The position numbers were made by a program, and so were the translations under genes. The notes beneath the pieces are model-generated. The model was not told where the DNA came from. It saw only the letters and a program-made list of their open reading frames with translations, and did no database searches. Positions 1 through 12,198 of a stretch of DNA of 64,000 bases are shown here, in pieces. Numbering within the stretch: the stretch's first letter is position 1; each line of letters opens with the position of its first letter. The stretch covers positions 558,001 to 622,000 of the forward strand of contig JALLLT010000020.1 of NCBI GenBank assembly GCA_025266875.1. The letters run 5' to 3'. The DNA comes from Fennellomyces sp. T-0311. Taxonomy: Eukaryota; Mucoromycota; Mucoromycetes; Mucorales; Lichtheimiaceae.

Positions 1-661
1 CGGATTCGACAACCGCTTTAGTCAACTCTAAAGCGAATCGGCCACGATTCTCCACAGATCCACCATACTGATCTGTGCGGGTGTTTGAGGACGAATTGAT
101 AAATTGATCAATCAGATAACCATTGGCACCGTGGATCTCTACACCATCAAATCCCGCTTCGATGGCATTCTTGGCAGCTTGCACGTATTCTTGAATAATT
201 TCCGGAATTTCGTCCACCGTCAATTCGTGAGGTACTTCAAATGGCTTTCCAGTGAATTGAAAGATCTCGTCTTTGATAGGAATTGGTGAAGGAGCCACAG
301 GGAGGACATTATTGGGTCGTAATGAAGAATCGGTCACTCGACCACCGTGCCAGAGCTGAGAAAAGATGTATCCTCCCCTGGCATGAACTGCATCAGTCAC
401 GCGCTTCCAGCCTTCGATTTGGTCTTTGGTATGAATACTTGGTGCCCCGGGATAGATGCCAGATCCAGGTGAGATTCCAGTTGCCTCAGCGATAATCAGT
501 CCTCCCTTGGTAGCGCGTTGACGGTAGTACTCCTCAACCATCGCGGTTGGGACATGATTTTCGTCGGCTCGAAAACGGGTCAGAGGAGGATGAACAATTC
601 GGTGCTCGAGTTGGATATTGCCTATCTTGATTGGCTTGAACAGAGACGATGTAGAAGCCAT
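1..661 (-). CDS. Old Yellow Enzyme / NADH:flavin oxidoreductase, 5' part
   Basis: This is the N-terminal 220 codons of an FMN-dependent ene-reductase of the Old Yellow Enzyme family; the gene runs off the left edge. The frame is open and unspliced from the ATG at 661-659 to base 1. The protein opens with MASTSSLFKPIKIGNI and LEHRIVHPPLTRFRA, the usual first beta strand and FMN-binding loop. QLWHGGR and EIHGANGYLIDQF follow; the His and Asn of HGAN are the family's substrate-binding pair. The last visible motif, NTRTDQYGGSVENRGRF, is also typical. These enzymes reduce activated C=C bonds with NAD(P)H, usually in the cytosol. The physiological substrate cannot be read from sequence. The catalytic Tyr lies near the window edge and was not assigned. 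Confidence 0.93.
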   Translation of the reverse strand, partial: MASTSSLFKPIKIGNIQLEHRIVHPPLTRFRADENHVPTAMVEEYYRQRATKGGLIIAEATGISPGSGIYPGAPSIHTKDQIEGWKRVTDAVHARGGYIFSQLWHGGRVTDSSLRPNNVLPVAPSPIPIKDEIFQFTGKPFEVPHELTVDEIPEIIQEYVQAAKNAIEAGFDGVEIHGANGYLIDQFINSSSNTRTDQYGGSVENRGRFALELTKAVVES

Positions 662-3600
662 ACTTTATGGTAAATAATGCATTATTTGAACTTGTTGAAC
701 CAACCTTTTATATTTAATCCCGGCTAATAATTAAGTCCTATCAACGTGTATCGAAGATCTAGGGATTATTAATCAAGCAAGAGGCTAGATTATTAAGCTG
801 CCTACATAAACTGGTGGTAACAATGAAATTCGCAGCCGCACTTTTTATAGGAACGTGATCGCACGATTGAAAAATCGGACAATTGCTTATAAATCAACTA
901 ATAAATTTGATGAGCAGCTTCGTCACGTCGTAACTATAGGAAAAAAATACCGATAAGTTGGTTCTATGGTATTTTTAGATGTACTCTTGCCATCGGTACC
1001 GTACAATATAGGTAGATCAGACAAGCGCTCAAGGTGCTTACATGTGTGGTATCTACCGTTATCGGGATGGCAACGAGTTATATATTTGTGTGACCAGCGG
1101 CAGCTTTTCTAAGACCGCTGGATATGCATCTGATGGCATTCGTTGCAATTTTTATGTTTAGCGCCAGTACAGTAGTTATACCATAGTTTTGCTTCCCAAT
1201 CGAACGAATAGCGCTCAAGAGCACAGTATACAAAGATAGCTTAAATATGTAAGCGGTACTGTTGTTATTGCATCATGAGATTAGGGATTAAAATGTTCTG
1301 ACGTTAACCTGAGGCGAAACTCTCCTAATAAATAGTCACCTCATAGGTATGAAGCAGCATTTTCTAGAGGAGTCGGTCATATAATTTTTTATGAGTTTCA
1401 TGATGCGATATCGGACGTTACATGTTGGTCTGTCTTTCGGCATGGTGTCTCCTCAATTAGAATCGAGAGCTGCTTCATATGTTCGATACACACAGACACC
1501 TTATGAACATCTAGAACGAAATTCAGTAAAGAAAACTAGGCCTAGTTGGATCAACATATACATGCTCTTCGATACCAGGTTTACAGTATATACTTTCATG
1601 TTAGGGCTCCCCACCAGCTAGACCCAGCGGTGCCGGGATTTTACATACCGTTTAACGAGGTCGTTGATGATGTTTCATTGCTTGTCGACTTTTACGAAAT
1701 ATGATTCTGTTGCGACTGCGATGACTCTTACCAGGATTTGAGCTCAACGGCGAGTGAGTTAATGCACATTGTTCATGCGTGTCCTATGGTAACATATTTG
1801 GAAACGCTACTTATACTTACGCTTCCTGTACATTTCCATTATTTTCCGAGGCCCTGTGATTCAAATGCTACTGGTCCATTTAGCAAAGCAATGCTTTTGT
1901 TCAAGCAAATGCTCTTTATACCGATTCTCCTATACTTTCGGGTTAGCAACTTTAGTAGTTCCCGTTCTATCATATACTATGGTGGGCTGTACATGTAAAA
2001 AGTCTCGATACAATATAGCTTTATATTTGTACACAAGTACCTCGAAAGAAGACAATTTGAGAACAAATGGCACATTTCGATAACTAAGTTTGAGTATAAA
2101 GACACTTAAAGCAGAGCGAATTTTGCTTCATCCAATGCATTTTGAAGATGAGCTGCTGGGGTAGCTTATCATTTGATTAATGAGCAATCCCTTTTGTTGT
2201 GACCAAGTCGTCTGCAGTGTGAGCTGTAATAATATGAATGTACGTACGATTGAAAAACTGAATTTGTATATATTGAAAGTTATAGTACTACATACCACTG
2301 GCCGGCTTGGAGACTCCCATGTTTTTTAGGCGTAATGTTTGGAAGATCGACTCGGGGTCCAAGAGAATAATATATCCAAGCCATGGTTAGAAGAAAAGTT
2401 GCATGTATTGAAAAAAGAAAGGAAAGTTGCTGCTTTGCCCTCTGTTTGTGTTCTCTTGATACTACTATAAACAGGAAAACCCTTGCTCGTGATTATATTT
2501 GCGCCACCAAGCAAAAAGTTAAACTCCTTCCTTTTTCTAACAATGCTACAACTCAGCATTTCACAAACCATCTTGACATTGAAAGTTAGACGCCGCACTG
2601 GTAAGCTTAATTTCGGTTTACAGATTGCACACATTAATCGAAATGAAGTGGTATTATTGATTGGAAAGAAGAAGCAATATAATAAATTAGTCACCAGGGT
2701 TACACGCCGGCTTAGATGTTTGTGCAGCGTAAAAACGAACTGGAACTAATTTGAACGGCTTATCCTTGATCTCATTTTTCTCTGTCATTTATTACAGGGA
2801 AAGATACAAAGATTAGTTATCGATCACGTTTGTATAGTAATCTATACCGTTAACAGAGTGAATTGTGTATCCAGTACATGTGGACAATATCCTTACCACC
2901 GATCGTAAAGAATATCACCCCGCTGACTTTGCCTCTCATGGTACATCTTCACATAATGTTGTGTATACTGCATCATCATCCTACAGTAGTACTACACCAT
3001 GTCCAATCACACCTGCACCGGTAATTGCACCTGCACCAATTCAGATATCTGAGCCTTTAGCACAATGGAACTCACAGCAACCGCATCATTTATTTGTGCA
3101 TGGAGGACTGGCAACCTGGTATTTCCCGTCTCAACAGCAGCAACATTCATTTGTGTCAGCATACTATCCACAACAACAACAACAGCCATTTATACTACTA
3201 CAGCAACAACAGCAAATCTTCCTACACTTCTTCCAATATATTATGTGCCACCAACTCGATCACTGGATGACATTCTAAGAGACCTGCCACCGAAGAGAGT
3301 ATGAAGACGCAAAGGGGATCGTTCATAAAGTCAAAAGATTTTTACGCTACAGGCTAGTTATATAGTCGGGTGGCATTTTACGTATCTTCACTGCTATATC
3401 CTCCAGCGTCGTCTATACTATCCTCTATACTTTTCTATCGTCACATATCATATTTACTGTATAACATTAGTCGGTTGCTTCATTATTTGGGCAATCTTCC
3501 TAGTGTTGCTTAGTTATGCTCTATTAAGTATGCGTACCGCCGCTCAATACACATAGTTTAATGCAGTTACATTTTTAAAAGCTTCATATAGTGAGCGCTT

Positions 3601-5862
3601 TTCGGCGGTTACCATATGAGCCTTCCAAAAATGAAAAAGTTAATTCGAGTCGGCGCAGACCTGGTTATCGGGCCCCAAACTGTGGCACGCAGAGCATGAT
3701 TCTTTTGTAGATTCCAAACAGCTTATTACTATTTTCCAGACCCTTCTGTAATTTTCTATCATAAATAGCAATCTACACGGTCCAAGTTAAACAATTGGCT
3801 AGCGAAAATGTGAATTCTCGAAAGCGGGAGTAAGTTTAAGTTAAAGATAATACCTATACAAAGAGGAAGCGTACAAAAGTGCAATTTATGGGATGGTAGC
3901 AGCAAGATTACCATCCGTGTGTAAGAAGAGAGTCGCCAATGCACACAGATGAGTAGCAGATGTTTCTGGTTCAAATGGTTTTCGGTCGTTACACGTAACC
4001 CATTATTCAGACAGATATGCACGTATGAACTATTAGCACGATCAAATGCGTTAAGCAATGTGTATGTTTAATTGCCACCATTGATAACGACGTTTTCCCA
4101 AACCTACACTTATAAATGCTAAAGTGAAGGCTCTTTTTAGCTATGTGCAGATCACGTATATAACAGCAACAAACGAGCGAAGCGGCTAACTGCTAACATG
4201 GATGAAATGAACAAATGGAGCTATTGGATCTTGTGGACAGTGTGTTGGCAGCACTTCAGACGGAAAAACGTGCACCACGCTGCGGTAGTAGCGAGCTCAG
4301 CTGCTGCCGACAACTCGCCAAGGTACTTGAAATCATATTTAGGGAATACAAACCTGGAGATCATCGAGTAATTTATATTATTTACAAAAGAGAACTGGAT
4401 GTGCTACTGACTTTGGTAAAGTGTTAAATGCGCTAGCGGAACAACAAAAACAGCCAGAAAAATGAACAGCGAGAGCAATGCGAAGATTGTGATGAGAAGC
4501 ATTGCTAAGGAAGCTGAGGCACTTTTGTATACAATTAGGTATGATCGTATATTCAAGTCGTACTGCCGTTATCCATTCATAATTTTTTTAATTGGAGATA
4601 TAATAATTATTACGGGAGTGGGTACACTATCTCCCAAAAACAAATTATGTCTATTGAGGGCATCACAGTATCTTTCCGATACAGCAGAATGCTTCTGAAA
4701 TCAAATTGCCAAGCCTATATACATATATATAACTCGGTTTTTGCAGATGAAATGCGCTATTTTTGATTCGGACCTCTATTCATGCTATAACATATAGAGA
4801 ATTGATGATGCTTTACAAAAGGAGTTTCCTTTATAATCATTACCTAGGGAAACACAGTACCAGAGGGAACTCATCACATGTAGTAGCGGAAGATGGCCTT
4901 TCACTTTCATCCTACGTACGTATTAAGGCGTATGTTTACATTAACGCTATTTCTCGACTAGATACATTAAGCTGAGTCACTTTCGAGCCAAAAATCGATA
5001 CGGTACCTGGTGGCTTCTCATATGTCGATGAGATAACGAGTGCGCATTTAGATCTTACATAATTCGACTCAAGATAAAAGGTGCAAATGCGTTGCGTACT
5101 TCTCTCAGGAATCGAAGGTACTAATATCCTTACTTCTTTCACCTATCCTTTACAAGTTGCTCGAACATGAATGGCTTCATATCCTCCTATACATTTTTTC
5201 CTTTAAATCAGCGGCTTCTTTGCCGTAATGTTGCACCCGTCGGAAGAAACGGCTTCTTATTGGACAGCTCAAGGTAGAACCCTTTAACACGCTTTCTCTC
5301 AAGGAAGAGTTAAGCTTTGTTGCGTAGGTGATGTTGTTAGAAGCATCGGCGGGCACGTGACGCAACATTGAGTAATACAAGGCTAACCAGATGGATCCTG
5401 CAAGGTTCACGGACGGATGTGATGAACAACCAGTGATCTGGTTCGATACAGTGGGATTATTGTTGTCGTGCGATGATACCGAGGTGGCACTGACCTCCCT
5501 GGCCGGATCATGTAGGCTATCAGAAAGTCACGTATCCTGCTGCGGGTGCATCCTGGACAGCAACGTGGACAGGCATGTGATGGAGTGAGGCATCTGGTGG
5601 GTGGGGACATGATGGGAGTGCTTCAGTGGGAGAAGCTGGAGAGAGTCGAGGTGCTGACGTGTTACATAGCTCCAAGGCCAAAGGTTACCAAAGGAAGAAT
5701 AAAGAGGCTTGCCGGTACATACGCGCTGCGGCACGACGTGACTCGGCAACCGAAATTGGTTTATAATACAAATATACAGCTTGAAAATTTTATTTTGCGT
5801 CTACTTGGCAGAAAAAGTTTCTTCTTTCCTTTCCACCAATAGTCTGAATCAGACCTATCAAC
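662..5862. other. AT-rich gene-poor intergenic region
   Basis: About 5.2 kb with no gene that I can support. It holds many short ORFs without recognisable domains. Three deserve mention. At 2865-3278 (+) a 137-codon ORF is Pro/Ser- then Gln-rich, and a different frame continues to 3304 ending in PPTRSLDDILRDLPPKRV; the two frames suggest a decayed or mis-sequenced low-complexity gene. At 4215-4427 (+) a 70-codon ORF begins MELLDLVDSVLAAL and may be real. At 5391-5842 (+) a locally GC-richer stretch has overlapping open frames. A short inverted repeat (CCAGCGG ... CCGCTGG) lies near 1093-1120. No tRNA or transposase was seen. Confidence 0.5.
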
Positions 5863-7336
5863 ATGAGGTAATTGGCGAGCAACATGGTTTGCTCCCTGTC
5901 AGCATCGTGTTGGGATGGCATGGAGAAAAAAAAAGAAGCAGGCCGTGAATGGAGATGGGCGACAAGCGAGGTCTCGGGAAAGTTAAAATGTGTACTGAGC
6001 GATGCTTCATCTATAGCAACGAACCTTTGCAAGAGCTTAATGATCACGAGATCGAGGTGTGTATTTTGCTGCAAAGAGCGAGCGAGGACGAGTGACTCAT
6101 GTGTATTTTTTTTATGTAGTCCAACTGGGAGGAAGTTGTTGATAACTTTGACAACATGAACCTCAAGACCGAGCTTCTCCGTGGTGTGTACGCCTACGGG
6201 TAAGGATTCAGGAGTAGCTTACGCTATGCAGGGAGACAGGGTTAATCTGACACACGTTGCTACGCAGTTTCGAACGTCCCTCGGCTATTCAGCAGCGTGC
6301 TATCATGCCCGTGATCAAGGGCCACGACGTGATTGCACAGGCCCAGTCCGGTACCGGCAAGACGGCCACCTTCTCGATCTCCATTTTGCAGTCGATCGAC
6401 ACCAGCATCAAGGAGGCCCAGGCTTTGATCCTTGCTCCTACTCGTGAGTTGGCCCTCCAGATCCAAAAGGTCGTGTTGGCTCTTGGTGACTTTATGGGCA
6501 TCGAGTGCCACGCCTGCATTGGTGGTACCAATGTCCGTGAAGACATTGCCAAGCTCCAGGCGGGCTGCCACGTTGTCGTCGGTACTCCCGGTCGTGTGCT
6601 CGATATGATCCAGAACCGTCGTGCCTTCAAGACCGACTCCATCAAGATGTTCGTTCTTGACGAAGCCGATGAGATGCTTTCGCGCGGTTTCAAGGACCAG
6701 ATCTACGACGTTTTCCAGCTGCTCCCCGGCAGCACCCAGGTCGTCCTGTTGTCCGCCACCATGCCCTCGGATGTGCTCGAGGTCACCACAAAGTTCATGC
6801 GCGAGCCCGTCCGCATCTTGGTCAAGCGCGATGAATTGACGCTTGAAGGTATCAAGCAGTTCTACATTGCCGTCGACAAGGAGGAGTGGAAGCTCGATAC
6901 CCTCTGCGATCTGTACGAAACCGTCACGATCACGCAGGCCGTCATCTTCTGCAACACCCGCAGAAAGGTCGACTGGCTCACCGACAAGCTCCATGCCCGC
7001 GAGTTCACCGTGTCGGCCATGCACGGTGACATGGACCAGGCCCAGCGTGACGTTATCATGAAGGAGTTCCGCAGCGGCTCATCGCGTGTGCTGATCACCA
7101 CCGATCTGTTGGCCCGTGGTATCGATGTGCAGCAGGTGTCGCTGGTCATCAACTACGATCTCCCCTCGAACCGCGAGAACTACATTCACAGAATTGGTCG
7201 TGGTGGTCGTTTCGGTCGTAAGGGTGTGGCCATCAACTTTGTCACCGGCGAGGATGTGCGCATGATGAGAGATATCGAGCAGTTCTACAACACCCAGATC
7301 GAGGAGATGCCCATGAACGTCGCCGACCTTATCTAG
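5863..7336 (+). CDS. TIF1: Translation initiation factor eIF4A (DEAD-box RNA helicase)
   Basis: ATP-dependent RNA helicase of the cytosolic eIF4F complex that unwinds mRNA 5' leaders for ribosome scanning. Four exons join in phase: 5863-5867, 6017-6056, 6120-6199 and 6268-7336, giving 397 aa, the usual eIF4A length. The first coding exon is only ATGAG. Motifs in order: the Q-motif region [10 protein letters not shown], Walker [35 protein letters not shown] and [13 protein letters not shown]; all catalytic residues are present. The GGRFGRKG form and the N-terminus [14 protein letters not shown] mark eIF4A rather than FAL1/eIF4A3. The coding sequence is strongly C-biased at third positions, as expected for a highly expressed gene. 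AATAAA-like signals follow at about 7407-7415. Confidence 0.97.
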
Positions 7337-7487
7337 ATTGTATAATTTCCCCCCACTTCTCCCACTCTCTTCGTTCGGGCAGCCCGTGTAAAAAAAAGTT
7401 TAGTAACAATAAAAAAGTTTTGAGTGCCTTGTGCTCATTGGTGATTTAATGACAATGGCCACGCCGTTTTCTAAGGATAAACCACTT

Positions 7488-8689
7488 CTAATGCTGCTGT
7501 GCCTGCTGCTGCTGCGTCGCCTCGGACTTTACTCCCTCTGAACTTGATCCTTGTCCTGGACCTCCTTGTCCCGCACCCGACGGCCCAGCTGCGCCCGCCC
7601 GCGTTGCCATCTGTTGCGCCTGAGCGTAAGGGTGTTGTGCTGCAAACTGCTGGAGCTGGAGCTGGTACTGCTGCATCTGCTCGGGCGTCAACTGCCCGCC
7701 CCCGCCCGTGTTAGTCTTCTCGCTCCACTGCGCTCGGTTCACCTTACCTGCGACAGCTGTGGGTAATAGGCAGATGGGTCGATTTGCTGGACCACGCGCA
7801 CAGGGTTAGCAACCACGCGCAGCCAGGACAACGCATCTCTTCGCTTACCTGTGTAGAAGTGTACTGTGGCACGTTGGTGGGCTGGTAGTAGTTTGCGTAC
7901 GCGTGCTGATCGTACACGGCCGTGTTTGACTACACGCGACGGGTCAGCGACAAGCACAGAGCCATGTGTGTATGCACTCACCTTGGCGGCTTCCTCGCGG
8001 GGTACAATATCGATCAGGAAGTCGCACATGTCCGTTTTGGAAATCGCGGTGGCAATATCGGATCGTTGCAATGTGCGACGCTTATTTTCTTCGGCATGAA
8101 CCCTAGCGAATTCCCAATCAACTTGCTTGCATGACTGAAACTTAGTTGCCTTCTTACCAAGCACGCTTTGTCAGCTCCGTAATGAATATCTCGCACCCTT
8201 TCGCAAACAGAATCGGTGCCTAAGAAACCACATTTAGCCCATCCTTGCTCCCACCACAAGCTCCTCTTGGCTGCTCTCACCTCAGCACTGATCATCTAAT
8301 CAATATCGCCGCGAAACATTGAGTCTTCATGATGTATTGCGCATAGAACACAAGATTCAACTTACTTTGACGTCTTGATCGGTCTTCATGACCTTTTTGA
8401 TTCGTGCCAGTGGCAATGGGTGATTCTTGAAATCCGATTCAAACGCTTCTGCCACATTTATTTGTTCTTGCCAAAACTTTGCAAGGTCGAACACGGGGTG
8501 GGCTCCGGGTGCAGTGCCTGTTGCTGCCGCTGCTGCTGCTGCTGCCGCAGCCGCCGCCATGGCAGCGGCCGATGTCTGCTGTGGGTGATGCTGTTGAATC
8601 ATGCCGGATGATTCTCCAGCTGCTGGCGCAGTCGCGTATTTGGGATCACCGTGGGTGTTGGTTGGCTGCTGTGGTTGTTGATGTGACAT
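7488..8689 (-). CDS. HAP5: CCAAT-binding factor subunit NF-YC (HAP5)
   Basis: Histone-fold subunit of the heterotrimeric CCAAT-binding complex, a nuclear transcription factor. Seven exons join in phase: 8689-8366, 8295-8281, 8219-8158, 8102-7982, 7929-7849, 7786-7748 and 7691-7488, giving 281 aa. Residues 1-75 are Gln/Ala-rich, including a run of 12 Ala. The core follows: [50 protein letters not shown], then [20 protein letters not shown] and LIDIVP. The C-terminus is Gln-rich and disordered. The last intron (7747-7692) carries a perfect ACTAAC branch point; an apparent 20-nt alternative intron there is too short to be real. The start lies 144 bp from the divergent METTL25 gene, so the two probably share a promoter. 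Confidence 0.95.
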
Positions 8690-8833
8690 GATTTGTACTT
8701 CAATGCATGAACGAATTCAAGGAAAAGAGAAGAAAAAAGAATGAAAAGGCCATTGAACGCGAGCGCGAAAAGCGAACGATTTTGATGCAATAAAAACACC
8801 GCTTAGAGATTTTTTTTTCTTTGACTAGAGAGC

Positions 8834-10413
8834 ATGCTGCCAACAACGCAACTGGATCTGCCTAAAGGATTCAACGATCCCGAGGAGTATTTAAAAGCGC
8901 TCGTAGCTTGTGTTGAAAAGCATCGTGCGCTCATTGAGCTTCACATTGTCGACTTTTTCACGCAGAAACAGTACGATCTCATTGATCAGGAATGGAAAGA
9001 CGCTCTTGATCAAGACGATTGGTACACCACCGTCATTCAACTGCCTTCATTTGACCCCGAGATTGTAAGTTTGATCCTATACGCGCTGCTTGTCGAGGCT
9101 GACATGGTTTGTGTGGAGAGAACACCTGTTGGCCTGAATCGCTGAAGGAATATGTCCGAGAAACACATGAGTTGCCTCTACCAAGGGCGTCTAAAGATAG
9201 TATGCGTTCGATGCACCCTTCCCATACATCTGATGGCTCACGTTCCCTGTGTATAGCTAGCCGCACTGAACTACAAAAGAGTATGCTGTTTGGCATGACA
9301 GGCAAAAAAATCCACGAGGTAAAAAGACAATCGTGTCCAGTGAAACGAGCACATATGAATGCGAGCGCACACAGGTTGAGCGAATGAGCACGCTGATCAA
9401 GCACGCTGGATCCAGCCACAACATTGACTCTGTCCTCGACATGGGCTCGGGTCAAGGCTACCTTTCGCGTGCGTTGGCGTTCCATCATGACATGCGTGTC
9501 TTGGCCGTCGATATGTCCGAAGTACAGACTAAAGGTGCCGAGAAATTCGATCGTCGGGCACTGTACAAAGACAATAAGGAGCGGAAAGACAAGTTGACGC
9601 ATATTACTGAAAAGATCACACCGGAAAACGTGTCGGGTGTGCTGGCACGATGGAGTGATTCGCCGGACAATCAAAAGTGGTTGATATGTGGGTTGCATGC
9701 ATGTGGCGACCTGTCAACTATGATCATGCGCCTGTTTGCAGAAAGTGATCAAGTCACTGGTCTAGTCAATGTTGGATGCTGCTATCATTATCTCTCCGAA
9801 GGAAAAGAAGCCTCTGGATTTCCTATGAGTGACACATTGGCTAGTATGAACTTTACCATGGGAACCACCGCACGCGTGTTGGCATGCCATTCACCGTGGC
9901 ACTGGCCCAACGAAAAAGAAGCCAGTCGAAAGTCATTCCAGCAACACTTTTTCCGAGCCTTGTTACAGGTAAAAAAAAAAAAAAAGATAAAAGTTCAAGA
10001 GTATGAAGCCGATCGTGGTTGCTGATACTCTGTAATAGAAAATCATGGTGGATAAGAATTTGGCATCAGCTTCTTCACCCCATGTTCTTGCACACAGAAT
10101 CAACAAGAAAAATAACTTTGATGGCTATGTCCGAGCCGCACTGAAAAAGTTTGGCTTGGCACCGGATGCGATTTCGGCAGATGAAGCTGAACGATACCTT
10201 CAAGAATACCAGCAGGCTGAGAAGCAAGTGACGATCCTTTGGACTCTACGGTCGTTGATGGCAAATGTTCTGGAAAGTATCGTGTTGGTAGATCGATGGC
10301 TTTATTTGAACCAGGTAGTCAAGGGCCACAGTCCAGATGCTGGTGTATGGTTATGGCCTCTGTTTGATCCGATGGAATCACCAAGAAACATGGTATTTGT
10401 GGCATCCAAATAG
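8834..10413 (+). CDS. METTL25/RRNAD1-family methyltransferase-like protein
   Basis: Class I SAM-methyltransferase-fold protein of the METTL25 family. Four exons join in phase: 8834-9064, 9121-9318, 9375-9968 and 10039-10413, giving 465 aa. Landmarks are WPESLKEYV, LPLPR, the family motif GMTGKKIHEVERM, the SAM-binding loop DMGSGQGYLSRALAF, GLHACGDLS, and VNVGCCYHYLSEG followed by GFPMS. The C-terminal segment NFDGYVRAALKKFGL also matches the family. Introns 1 and 2 are both 56 nt; intron 3 begins GT followed by a long A run. Vertebrate METTL25B is reported to methylate a ribosomal protein; the fungal substrate is unknown, so function is inferred only to methyltransferase level. It is divergent from HAP5. 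Confidence 0.9.
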
Positions 10414-10473
10414 ACTATTACTCTGTAAAATGTATTTAATTTGCTTTTGCTTTTGCTATTTAAAAAAAAAAAC

Positions 10474-11230
10474 TTAATAAATCCAACGCGTATGAGTTTT
10501 CTTTAGACCTTGAATGGAAGAGTGCCTCACAGCAACAATAGCTGGCTTTGCTACTCGATTCTTGCGTTTCTTTTGATACTTCTTGACTGATTTACCGCCC
10601 TCTGTTACCCGCTTAGACGCTACATACCAAAGGCATAGCGTAAGATTCGTACTCGGCATTGCTTATATGATGATGGTATACATACCTTGCTGTAAAGATC
10701 GATGATACAACTCCAGTTTAGCAAGATATTTATCTGGCTCGTCTTCTGGTGCATCGGTAAAGCGCTATGGGGGACACAATACACTGTGACACCTACATGG
10801 TATTGTAGCCAATATTATGCATACCTGTTTCTCGGAAGTGGTCAGCCTTAACCAAAATTCTGGCTCGATTTCACGATCAAAGTGGTGCTTCCGACGGTAA
10901 CGATGATAGGTAGCAAGCTTTTTGGTGTATGACGATGCCTCAAGTTCTGCTTGCGAAATAAATTGCTGCAAAAGTATAAATGGTTCTTGTGCAAGTGATT
11001 TACGAGCACAGGAATAAATTACCTGCTTCAGACAATCGATCAAACTGGTCCATTCTTTCTTCGCTATCAGTATTGCTGTTCGAACGCTTCTTGAACCATT
11101 TTCTTTCAACACTGATTCATAGTTTTCCTGAACGTAGATATTTTCGGCGCTTTGATTCTTCGCAGGCTTTATAGGGTCGATCTGTTCCCATTGCTTGCTT
11201 GATATTACTAGGGTATTGACTTTTTGACAT
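10474..11230 (-). CDS. Unrecognised basic protein, 5' end unresolved
   Basis: A spliced gene whose family I do not recognise. The last four exons are coherent: about 11220-11023, 10965-10825, 10764-10686 and 10619-10474. They encode roughly 185 aa rich in Lys, Arg and Gln, with landmarks KQWEQIDPIKPAKNQ, IAKKEWTSLIDCLKQ, YHRYRRKHHFD, KSVKKYQKKRKNR and a C-terminus KKTHTRWIY. Nothing suggests a membrane segment. The problem is the start. The only nearby ATG (11230-11228) is in a different frame from the body, and the body frame has no ATG upstream of it. A 5' exon ending in phase 2 and splicing at the CAG at about 11231 would solve this, but I could not find it. The basic tail suggests a nucleic-acid or ribosome-associated role, which is only a guess. 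Confidence 0.6.
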
Positions 11231-12198
11231 CTGGGCTGTTGGTTTTGTTAAGTTATCGATATTTCTGTTGAATGTTTAAAGTTTGTTTACTGTTCTTTCC
11301 ATCGTATTATTCAGTCCATAAAAAGAAAAAAATTGCAAGTGGAAGAAACAAGTGTGAGCTTCTGGCTTATCCTCAACGCACGTCCGTACTGTTATCCACT
11401 TTCATTCGTAAGGTGACACTGCATGTATATTCCGAATCACATTCATGTATAACCACGGGCCCGACAGCAGGCTTTTACTAATTTATGCGCACTCTGTATT
11501 GCATAAACAATAGCCGCATATGACCATGCAATTGGGATTAACCTTATTATATATGCAAACTGTTTCATTGGTACGTATCGCAAACCATATGATATAGATA
11601 TTTATTGTAGAGCAGTTTTATGCACATGTACTTGAAAAAGCGTGTATGCAGGGTATCCAGTAGAGCTTTCATGATGAGAATAAGCGATGAAAACAAGAAT
11701 TCAACCGGTTTTGAAAAGAAAAAGCTAGTGGCGACGGAATGTTACAGGTAAAGTTAATAACTTATCCTCCGTGTTCAACTTTTTCAAGTTGAGGTAGTAA
11801 CATGTGTTTCTATTGCTTGCGATTTTACTATAGCCAGCTTTTAGAGAAACGTAACAAAAAGCTGACGTACATAGAACATGGTAATATATTTTGCTGTCAT
11901 ATAACGAGCTTAAAGTGCATCTGGAAGCATTAGAATAACCATACGCGGTATCTGCACAGGGAAAGCTTATAGGGCGTGTAGATGCACAGGGGAGTACTAT
12001 ATGGAAGTCCAGATACAAAAGAAGGTAACACCAGTACTCAAGTTCCTGAGGACCGTGAGGAGTAACAATTTTTAAGCACAGAGCATCATCCAATGGTACG
12101 TTATGCCCCCGCAATTCAAAGGTATATCTGCGGAACACGCCGGATCAGCCTTATTCCGACAATCTTGAGCCTTTTTGCCACATTCTCTTTTCTACCCA
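11231..12198. other. Intergenic
   Basis: No supported gene. A 137-codon minus-strand ORF (12138-11725) has no domain and ordinary AT-rich composition; I consider it chance. The 5' exon missing from the gene at 10474-11230 may lie in the left part of this interval. Confidence 0.5.

Noticed and set aside
6260..7024. 254-codon minus-strand ORF opposite eIF4A
   Set aside because: It is the mirror of a strongly codon-biased gene; the plus strand carries all helicase motifs and the minus reading has no family.
7728..7747. 20-nt intron in HAP5
   Set aside because: Far below spliceosomal minimum; a 56-nt intron with an ACTAAC branch point uses the same donor.
9033..9698. 221-codon minus-strand ORF
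   Set aside because: Antisense to METTL25 exons and crosses their introns; no domain.
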